DNA from: an uncultured Clostridia bacterium
Lineage (GTDB): Bacteria > Bacillota > Clostridia > Lachnospirales > CAMVHY01
DNA length: 8,208 nucleotides
Direction: 5' to 3'
NCBI GenBank assembly: GCA_947167415.1
Contig: CAMVHY010000049.1
Coordinates: 1 to 8,208, forward strand
Positions 1-5,321 of this stretch are shown piece after piece. The position numbers and the translations under genes are program-made. The notes below the pieces were generated by a model. That model did no database searches, had not been told where the DNA came from, and saw only the letters and a list, made by a program, of their open reading frames with translations. Each line of letters starts with the position of its first letter. The first letter of the stretch is position 1.

Positions 1-265
1 CAAGTTTTCGATGCGTTATATTAGGCTCATATTTTAAACAATTCATCTTGTCTATATAAAATTTATAAAATTCTCTCGTGTTATTCCAAAAAAACTCATG
101 GCTTAATATTAATTCTGGCGGATATTTATATTTTTGATTATATAATCCATCTTTACTTCTAAAATCCGGTATTCCACTTTCAGTAGATACGCCTGCTCCA
201 CCAAAAAATACTATCTTATTACTTTCAGCCACTAACTTTCCAAAAGATTTAATTTTATCTTCCAT
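1..265 (-). CDS. Sir2-family NAD-dependent protein deacylase (sirtuin), N-terminal part only
   Basis: This is the first 88 codons of a sirtuin; the rest lies beyond position 1. Sirtuins remove acetyl or other acyl groups from protein lysines, consuming NAD+ and releasing nicotinamide and O-acyl-ADP-ribose, in the cytoplasm. Visible are the NAD-binding GAGVSTESGIPDFRS motif (residues 24-38), then DGLYNQKY and PPELILSHEFFW (about 39-60), and PNITHRKL (81-88), which matches the P-N-x-x-H-x-x-L element upstream of the catalytic core. The catalytic His and the zinc-binding cysteines would lie past the edge. In the FYKFY segment, the position aligned with the Arg of the Y-x-x-R motif of SIRT5/CobB-type desuccinylases appears to be Tyr, which favours deacetylase activity (inference). 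ATG at 265-263 is preceded by AGGAG with an 8-nt spacer. The family is the type named cobB or srtN in other bacteria; the wording resembles clostridial sirtuins. It is separated from the upstream ABC operon by a terminator. Confidence 0.93.
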   Translation of the reverse strand, partial: MEDKIKSFGKLVAESNKIVFFGGAGVSTESGIPDFRSKDGLYNQKYKYPPELILSHEFFWNNTREFYKFYIDKMNCLKYEPNITHRKL

Positions 266-273
266 CCAACAAT

Positions 274-278
274 CTCCT
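274..278 (-). promoter_or_regulatory. Ribosome binding site of the sirtuin gene
   Basis: AGGAG on the minus strand, 8 nt before the ATG at 265-263. The match and spacing fix the start of the sirtuin gene. Confidence 0.8.
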
Positions 279-285
279 ATTTTTA

Positions 286-329
286 TTTATGCAATAAAAG
301 CGATTTATAAATTTACATCGCTGCATAAA
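286..329 (-). promoter_or_regulatory. Imperfect palindrome in the sirtuin leader
   Basis: TTTATGCA (286-293) is the exact reverse complement of TGCATAAA (322-329). Inside it GCGAT (300-304) pairs with ATCGC (317-321), leaving a 6-nt bulge on one side and a 12-nt A/T loop. It sits between the -10 candidate at 341-346 and the ribosome binding site at 274-278, so it would be transcribed at the very 5' end of the sirtuin mRNA. It could be a leader hairpin, an operator for a dimeric regulator, or chance in A/T-rich DNA. There is no T-run after it in either direction, so it does not look like a terminator. Confidence 0.35.
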
Positions 330-340
330 AACTATTTTAT

Positions 341-346
341 ATTATA
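341..346 (-). promoter_or_regulatory. Candidate -10 box for the sirtuin gene
   Basis: The minus strand reads TATAAT, a perfect sigma-A -10 hexamer, about 76 nt upstream of the sirtuin ATG and downstream of the preceding operon's terminator. The hexamer 17 nt further upstream (369-364, AGACCA) is a poor -35 match. In such A/T-rich DNA a TATAAT can arise by chance, so the call is tentative. Confidence 0.3.
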
Positions 347-531
347 ATATCATCAAAATAATCTGGTCTCTATAAACTTATTTGCGATTATTTTTAGCCA
401 AATTACTAAAAAATATATTTTAATTCCAACTTCAAAATATATATTTTTTAAACGCCAAATATATCTTTAGCATTTTTAAAAATATATACTAACTTTTTTA
501 AAGAGTAATCGATTAAAATTTTTTTTTGCTC

Positions 532-564
532 AAAAAAAAACAGCTCTGATTATAAGCTGTTTTT
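532..564 (-). terminator. Rho-independent terminator of the ABC transporter operon
   Basis: On the minus strand AAAAACAGCT (564-555) pairs with AGCTGTTTTT (545-536) around a 9-nt loop, and the downstream arm runs into nine consecutive T residues (540-532). It starts 12 nt after the permease stop codon. The A-run on the other side would let it work in the plus direction too, but no convincing plus-strand gene converges here. Confidence 0.85.
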
Positions 565-576
565 ATTTTAAAAAAT

Positions 577-1965
577 TTATTCTGATTTAATTGCTGTTAA
601 TGCACTTAATTTAGTTGCTCGTTTCGCTGGAAAATATCCTGAACATAAACCGACAAGACCCGCAAAAATAACTGCTGCTATACATAACCAAACCGGTATC
701 AACGAAACAATTTTTTTTTCTGCTCCATCAGGCATATAACTAAACGAATCCATTGCAAAAAAAGAAACACTTGTTGTATTTAAAACATGAGAAATAATTA
801 AACTCAAACCAACTCCAACAATTCCACCCAAAAAACCTATTATCCATGATTCTATTAAAAAGATTTTTTTTATATCTTTAATCGATGCGCCAATAACTTT
901 CATAATTCCTATTTCTTTTGTTCGTTCATAAACAGACATAATCATCGTGTTTGCAATTCCAATTGCAGCAACAAATAAAGAAACTGCACCGATCGCTCCC
1001 AAAAGTGATTGCATATTTTTTGCCGTCGCTTTCATACTTTCCAAATATTCACCGTTATAATACAAATTATATCCCATTTTTTTTACTTGATCAGCGACAT
1101 CTTTTACACAATCTAAATCTTTGCATTTTATATAAATATTGTCATAACCATCAGAATTTTTATTGCCATAACGATTACTATTTACGCCCGAACTTTTATT
1201 AAATTTTTCTTTTTCAAGTTTTAACTGTTTTACCTGTTCGATTGGCATGTAGCAATTATAATCATATTCTGCATAGCTCGTACTTTTTTTTAGCAATCCA
1301 ACAAATTTTACTGAATGCGCTTTTGCTGGTTTTTGATCTGGATCTTGTTCAATCAAACTTTTATTTTCTCCGTAATTCGAATCAACTGAAATCTTTATTT
1401 TATCTTTCATAACATCGACCAGCGCTTTTTGTTCTTCTTGATCACCATAAAAATAATAATTTCTGCGTTTAGTATTTTTTTCAAAATAAAACGGAATTGA
1501 CGCACCGCATAAAATATCAAATTGATCTCCTTCTTGCAAAAGTCTTCCCGATTCTAATTCATAACCTAAATTTTTTAAAAAACTTGGTTCCAATCCAACA
1601 AAACTTAAATTCGCAACATATTTTCCACTGACAGCTTTTATGCCATATAAATTTATAATTGGCGTTACAGATTCAACATTTTTTAACTGCTTAAAATTAA
1701 ATATTGCTTTATCATCCATTTTTGATTTTTTACTCTCAGGCAAATTTTTATTAAAAACATCATCTATGCCATAAATTTTTATTAACGTTATATCCGAAAT
1801 TTGATCCAACTGATTATCAAAATTTTTATTTAATGCTAATCCTAACGAAATCATAACAATAATCGACGCTGTTCCGATTATAACGCCCAAGATTGTCAAA
1901 AACGTCCTTAATTTTCTTTTAAACAAATTTTTTAATGCCATCAAAATAATATCAATATTATTCAT
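577..1965 (-). CDS. MacB/FtsX-type ABC transporter permease
   Basis: Integral membrane subunit of a MacB-like (type VII) ABC machine, partner of the ATPase encoded at 4795-4094. The 462-residue chain has the family layout: one N-terminal membrane helix (about 21-44) after a basic NLFKRKLRT segment, a large extracytoplasmic domain (about 46-317, MacB periplasmic core type), and three C-terminal helices (about 321-345, 369-394, 420-445). The FtsX-domain signature NTMIMSVYERTKEIGIMKVIGAS region is intact, and the chain ends in LTAIKSE, like the usual family C-terminus. Length is slightly above the roughly 400 residues common for this family because of a Lys/Asn-rich extracytoplasmic part. I chose ATG at 1965, with AGGA 11 nt upstream; the TTG codon just before it is in frame but less likely. 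The gene overlaps the end of the CARDB-like gene by 8 nt, indicating co-translation. The substrate cannot be deduced: peptide export, lipoprotein handling, or mechanical control of a cell-surface process are all possible. Confidence 0.92.
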   Translation of the reverse strand: MNNIDIILMALKNLFKRKLRTFLTILGVIIGTASIIVMISLGLALNKNFDNQLDQISDITLIKIYGIDDVFNKNLPESKKSKMDDKAIFNFKQLKNVESVTPIINLYGIKAVSGKYVANLSFVGLEPSFLKNLGYELESGRLLQEGDQFDILCGASIPFYFEKNTKRRNYYFYGDQEEQKALVDVMKDKIKISVDSNYGENKSLIEQDPDQKPAKAHSVKFVGLLKKSTSYAEYDYNCYMPIEQVKQLKLEKEKFNKSSGVNSNRYGNKNSDGYDNIYIKCKDLDCVKDVADQVKKMGYNLYYNGEYLESMKATAKNMQSLLGAIGAVSLFVAAIGIANTMIMSVYERTKEIGIMKVIGASIKDIKKIFLIESWIIGFLGGIVGVGLSLIISHVLNTTSVSFFAMDSFSYMPDGAEKKIVSLIPVWLCIAAVIFAGLVGLCSGYFPAKRATKLSALTAIKSE

Positions 1966-4066
1966 CAAGATCTTTTTCCTTTTTTTTCTTATATATTTTT
2001 TTAATCACAATAACAGCAATCAAAATCAAAATTATTATTACTGCGCTCCAAATAGAAATTTTTATCCAGTTAACTCCTTTTTTTTCTTCTGGCAAATTAT
2101 TTAACATATCATTATTTTCTGGCTCTGGCTCTGGTTCTTTAACTATAATCACAAAATCTTTTTCTTGTGTTTTAACTTCGCCTGCATCATCTTCATAACT
2201 TATAATTATTTTTCCTGTCTTTTCTCCAGTTTCTAACGGAGTAAAATTTCCTTCGTACGTATCACTTGTACTCGTATTAACTTTTCCGTAATACGTAGAA
2301 CTTTGTTTGGCGTCAAATCCGTCTCCTTCGATTTTTATCAACAAATTATTTAAATTTACTTTCCCCGTATTATAAAAATCAAATGTAATTGACGTCGGCT
2401 GATTTACATAAACTTCTTGTGGAATATTAATTTCACTCGTACTTAAATTTGCCATTTGTTTAACATTTATTCCGATTTTCTCGGACGATTTTATTTCATT
2501 ATGCTTTTGATCTTCGTATTCAAAATCAACTGTAACGCTATAATTTTTTGGCAATGCCGTCGGAACCGTATATAATCTCAATCTTTTACTTACTGATGCT
2601 CCCGGAGCGATATCTCCTATAAAAAAAGTCGTGCTTCCATTTACAGGTGTAAAAACATTTCCTTTTTGTTCATTCGTACTTGTTGTTGCTTCATCAATTG
2701 TCAAACTTACTTTAGTATTTTCTGCTCGTTTGGTTTTATGCGTATTTTTTAAAACCAAATCCAAATCAAACTCTGACCCTGCCGTTACAATCAAAGGATT
2801 TGTACTATAATTACTTACTATCATTTTTGGTTTGCTTTGTGGTTTATCAGAAGTTTCTTCTTCCGGATTATTTATATTTAAACTTGCATACTGTTCAAAA
2901 GTTTCGATTTCCGCTTTATCTTCATTAAAATTTCCATTTTCATACTCAACTTGAAATTTTATTGCGTAATTTTGTGTTTTAGATTTGCTTGTCGGCGCAA
3001 AAGCAAATAATAAATCTTTTGATTCAGATTTTTTTAATATCGGCGTGATAATCACACTTGAACTTTTTGGAACAACAGCTCCTTCTGTATCTGTAACCGC
3101 CGTAACTTTTATATTTTTTATGTCTGTTCCTCCAATATTTTTTAATTTCAAAGATATATTTGCTTGTTCTCCAACATTAATATTTTTTACCGGCGAAATT
3201 ATATCTGTTAATTCTAACAAAGCTTTTTGTTTTTCATTGCCGCCAACTTTTACATGATAAATAAAACTTTTTTCATAAGTCTTTTCTTCCCCATCTTTAT
3301 CATCTTTATAACTAATTTTAAAAGTTATTGGATACGAACCAGTTTTTATTTTTGACGACGCAACAAAATCAAAAGATAATTTTTTTGTACTACCGGCACG
3401 CATTTCAGAAAAATAAGTTTCAGCCGTTGAATTCGCCAAATTAATTTCATCATTTTTTAATCCGTCAAGACTGATTTTTACATCCTTGGCATTTTGTGAA
3501 CTATTATTTTCCATATCCATTGACAAACTAAATTCCGTTCCGGGCATAATATTTGTTTTGTTATTTTCGATTTCAGTTAAGTTTATCGCCGGTCCAGAAG
3601 TTTTATTTTTCACCGTAACACTAAAACTATCACTGCTTTCAAAGTTTGTTTCCAGCTCATTTGTAAAAAAATATTTAAGATTAATATTATAATTTCCTGC
3701 TTTTGCATCATCATCCGCAATTAAACTTAACTTTATATCTCGTTTCCCAACCGCAGAAATTACAGCAATTTCACTTTTATTGTCAAGAATTTCTGTGCTT
3801 ATTGGTGCGCTCGAATCAGGTATAGCTTGAACTAAAATATTATAAGCTGAAGTTCCACCAGTGTTTACAACTTTCAATGTGATAGTTTTTTTTTCACCCG
3901 CAAGCAATGTTACATTTGACAAATTAGCAATTTTTATTTTCGGTACAGCATTATTTGTTTTTGTTTCCTCGTATTCATCATCCGCTTTGATAATTACTTT
4001 TATACTAGATAAAAAAAATAATAATAAGCAGGTAAAACATAAAATTTTTTTAAGCTTATTTTTCAT
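1958..4066 (-). CDS. Secreted, membrane-anchored CARDB/COG1361-like multi-repeat protein
   Basis: A 702-residue exported protein. Residues 1-28 form a signal peptide (basic MKNKLKK, hydrophobic core, likely cleavage near IIKA-DD). There is no lipobox. The ectodomain consists of about five related modules (roughly 43-153, 160-273, 281-395, 413-537, 540-644). Each opens with a glycine-type turn and an L/F-x-x-x-N-T/I-G element (KVVNTGG, MENNSSQ, LKNIGG, LKNTHK, FYNTGK) and closes with a Y-x-D/N strand followed by a V-K-type end (SYKDDKDG, EYENGNF, EYEDQKH, SYEDDAG). This is the pattern of CARDB/NPCBM-associated, COG1361 beta-sandwich repeats. After a short EPEPEPE linker comes one membrane helix (about 666-690) and a Lys-rich cytoplasmic tail, so the modules face outward. 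It lies between the ATPase gene (27-nt gap) and the permease gene (8-nt overlap), so it is almost certainly part of the transporter system. It may be the extracellular adaptor or substrate-binding stalk in place of a MacA/YknX protein (inference). ATG at 4066 is preceded by AAAGGAGA, with a somewhat long 11-nt spacer. Confidence 0.88.
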   Translation of the reverse strand: MKNKLKKILCFTCLLLFFLSSIKVIIKADDEYEETKTNNAVPKIKIANLSNVTLLAGEKKTITLKVVNTGGTSAYNILVQAIPDSSAPISTEILDNKSEIAVISAVGKRDIKLSLIADDDAKAGNYNINLKYFFTNELETNFESSDSFSVTVKNKTSGPAINLTEIENNKTNIMPGTEFSLSMDMENNSSQNAKDVKISLDGLKNDEINLANSTAETYFSEMRAGSTKKLSFDFVASSKIKTGSYPITFKISYKDDKDGEEKTYEKSFIYHVKVGGNEKQKALLELTDIISPVKNINVGEQANISLKLKNIGGTDIKNIKVTAVTDTEGAVVPKSSSVIITPILKKSESKDLLFAFAPTSKSKTQNYAIKFQVEYENGNFNEDKAEIETFEQYASLNINNPEEETSDKPQSKPKMIVSNYSTNPLIVTAGSEFDLDLVLKNTHKTKRAENTKVSLTIDEATTSTNEQKGNVFTPVNGSTTFFIGDIAPGASVSKRLRLYTVPTALPKNYSVTVDFEYEDQKHNEIKSSEKIGINVKQMANLSTSEINIPQEVYVNQPTSITFDFYNTGKVNLNNLLIKIEGDGFDAKQSSTYYGKVNTSTSDTYEGNFTPLETGEKTGKIIISYEDDAGEVKTQEKDFVIIVKEPEPEPENNDMLNNLPEEKKGVNWIKISIWSAVIIILILIAVIVIKKIYKKKKEKDLDE

Positions 4067-4077
4067 ATTAAAAAAAA

Positions 4078-4085
4078 TCTCCTTT
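4078..4085 (-). promoter_or_regulatory. Ribosome binding site of the CARDB-like gene
   Basis: AAAGGAGA on the minus strand, within the 27-nt gap after the ATPase stop. It is separated from ATG 4066-4064 by an 11-nt spacer that is mostly T, slightly longer than optimal. Confidence 0.7.
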
Positions 4086-4093
4086 ATATATTT

Positions 4094-4795
4094 TTATTTT
4101 TTATTTTCTATTTTATCAACATTTCCATCTCTTATATGAATAATTACTTTTTTATAATCTGAATTTTCTAAATCGTGTGTAACAATTATTAACGTTTGGT
4201 TATTTTTTTTTGCAATGCCCGTAATTAAATCCATCATTTCAAATGTTGTCTTAGTATCCAAATTTCCCGTTGGTTCATCTGCGAAAATTACTTTTGGATT
4301 ATTAACAAAAGCACGAGCAATACTTACACGTTGTTGTTGCCCTCCACTCATTTGATTAGGTCTGTGATTTAATCTGTTTTCCAATCCGACAAGTTTTAGC
4401 ATTTCTTTTGCTTTTACCACTCGAATTTTTTTTTTCACTCCTGAAAAAATTAGTGGCATACAAACATTTTCTAACGCGCTCATCGTTGGAAATAAATTAT
4501 AAGATTGAAAAACGAAACCAATATATTTTTTTCTAAACTCAGCCAATTTATTTTCATTAAACTTATCCAAACGAAGTGTTTCGTTAAACAAAATTTGACC
4601 GCTTGTTGGTTTTTCCAATCCTGCCAATAAATTTAACAGGGTCGATTTGCCAGAACCTGAAGTTCCGATTATGCAATAAATTTTATTTGCCTCGAATTTC
4701 AAATTTATATCTTTTAAAGCAATTATTTTTTCTTGTCCCATCCGATAAATTTTTTTAATACTGTTGAGCCGAATAATTGTTTTATGTTTCTGCAA
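4094..4795 (-). CDS. MacB/LolD-type ABC transporter ATP-binding protein
   Basis: Cytoplasmic ATPase of 233 residues, the normal length for this family, which powers the permease encoded two genes downstream. Motifs in order: Walker A GTSGSGKST (44-52), Q-loop Gln97 in GFVFQSYNLFP, ABC signature MSGGQQQRVSIARA (149-162, with Met in place of the usual Leu), Walker B VIFADEP (169-175), D-loop GNLD (177-180) and switch His207 in VTHD. All catalytic residues are intact. The NLFPTMSALENV segment and GNLDTKTT are typical of the MacB/LolD/YknY group (COG1136). The start is TTG at 4795-4793, chosen because GGAGGTG lies 8 nt upstream; the ATG at 4812-4810 is out of frame and inside that site. This is the first gene of the ATPase / CARDB-like protein / permease operon. 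Charged residues near 120-128 (VKKKIRVVKAK) are unusually basic for this part of the family. Confidence 0.96.
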   Translation of the reverse strand: MQKHKTIIRLNSIKKIYRMGQEKIIALKDINLKFEANKIYCIIGTSGSGKSTLLNLLAGLEKPTSGQILFNETLRLDKFNENKLAEFRKKYIGFVFQSYNLFPTMSALENVCMPLIFSGVKKKIRVVKAKEMLKLVGLENRLNHRPNQMSGGQQQRVSIARAFVNNPKVIFADEPTGNLDTKTTFEMMDLITGIAKKNNQTLIIVTHDLENSDYKKVIIHIRDGNVDKIENKK

Positions 4796-4803
4796 AAAAA
4801 TTT

Positions 4804-4810
4804 CACCTCC
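4804..4810 (-). promoter_or_regulatory. Strong ribosome binding site fixing a TTG start
   Basis: GGAGGTG on the minus strand, a near-perfect Shine-Dalgarno match, ends 8 nt before TTG at 4795-4793. No in-frame ATG is available nearby, so this site decides the non-ATG start of the ATPase gene. Confidence 0.85.
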
Positions 4811-5255
4811 ATGTAAAAAAACAAATACAAGTTAACATTAGAACAGTCGCAAATTTTTAAATCAAGTTTTTTAAATCAATTTTCAATTTGTATGCAAGCA
4901 AAAAAAGTAATATGCAAAATATAGCAGTGTTAAATTAAAATTAAATAAAATAAACATAAAAAGCAGAGAGGAGATTATTAACATATTTATTTAGAATGAC
5001 AGATCAAAATACTATTTTTATTATATTACTTTTTGGTAAATAAAATTTTATTCTTATAACCGGTTTTAATTTTTTATATCAATAGTTGTATGGCGTTTAC
5101 ATAAAATAAAACAGAGCAAGAAAAAAAAGAAAGATATGAAAAAGGTATGAAACTGGCAAGAAAACAATGTAAAAAGCTAGAGGAATTAATTGTACACAAA
5201 AAAATATAAAAGCAATTATGTTAACATATAGTAAAGTCAACATTACCATCAAAAC
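4811..5255. other. Intergenic region upstream of the ABC operon
   Basis: About 445 nt lies between the ATPase ribosome binding site and the terminator of the large gene. I see no confident gene. It must contain the operon promoter. A TTGACT on the minus strand (5240-5235) and TTGAAA/TTGATT-like hexamers near 4860-4885 could be -35 elements, but none has a good -10 at standard spacing, so I do not assign one. The plus strand has an AGAGAGGAG Shine-Dalgarno-like run at 4965-4973, followed by only a 15-codon ORF (4996-5043), and further on a coding-like stretch at 5105-5206. Confidence 0.4.
5105..5209 (+). pseudogene. Possible small gene remnant, coding-like fragment
   Basis: The plus strand reads an open frame of 34 codons from just after a TAA (5102-5104) to TAA at 5207-5209. 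It gives NKTEQEKKERYEKG followed by MKLARKQCKKLEE and LIVHKKI. The composition, Lys/Glu-rich with helix-like spacing, resembles a real C-terminal helix rather than random A/T-rich translation. There is no start with a ribosome binding site: the only ATG (5147) leaves 20 codons. It could be the tail of a decayed gene or a very small protein. It is equally possible that an A-rich, G-containing strand simply mimics Lys/Glu codons. Confidence 0.2.
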
Positions 5256-5284
5256 AAAAAACAGCTTTCATTAGCTGTTTTTTT
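5256..5284 (-). terminator. Rho-independent terminator after the large unknown gene
   Basis: On the minus strand AAAAAACAGCT (5283-5273) pairs with AGCTGTTTTTT (5266-5256) around a 6-nt loop, followed by TTTTTGTTTT-type sequence. It begins about 37 nt after the TAA of the large gene, so that gene is not expected to read through into the ABC operon. The stem core ACAGCT/AGCTGT is the same as in the terminator at 532-564. Confidence 0.85.
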
Positions 5285-5321
5285 GCATATAAAATCAAAA
5301 TTAAAAAATTCAAACTTATGC

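Larger units (their letters stand above)
266..531. other. Intergenic region between the ABC operon terminator and the sirtuin gene
   Basis: No gene is visible here on either strand. Besides the ribosome binding site, palindrome and -10 candidate listed separately, it holds four copies of AAATATAT (starting at 411, 435, 457 and 480, about 22-24 nt apart). The first two lie inside perfect A/T palindromes (410-421 and 434-447). The DNA is otherwise very A/T-rich and is most likely the promoter region of the sirtuin gene. Confidence 0.5.

Noticed and set aside
410..487. The AAATATAT repeats as a CRISPR-like or iteron array
   Set aside because: Only an 8-nt A/T motif is shared, the intervening sequence is not uniform, and there are no cas or replication genes nearby.
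951..1202. Plus-strand open frame of 83 codons opposite the permease
   Set aside because: It lies opposite the conserved permease and has low-complexity, His/Gln/Leu-rich composition.
1966..1968. TTG as the start codon of the permease
   Set aside because: In frame, but the ATG immediately after it is a better start and keeps an 11-nt distance to AGGA.
4996..5043. 15-codon plus-strand ORF after the AGAGAGGAG run
   Set aside because: The ATG is 22 nt from the Shine-Dalgarno-like run and the peptide is too short to judge; no independent support.
4811..5255. A riboswitch or tRNA gene in the long gap before the ABC operon
   Set aside because: No G/C-containing stems of the needed kind, no T-loop or acceptor pattern, and no attenuator hairpin with a T-run ahead of the ATPase start.
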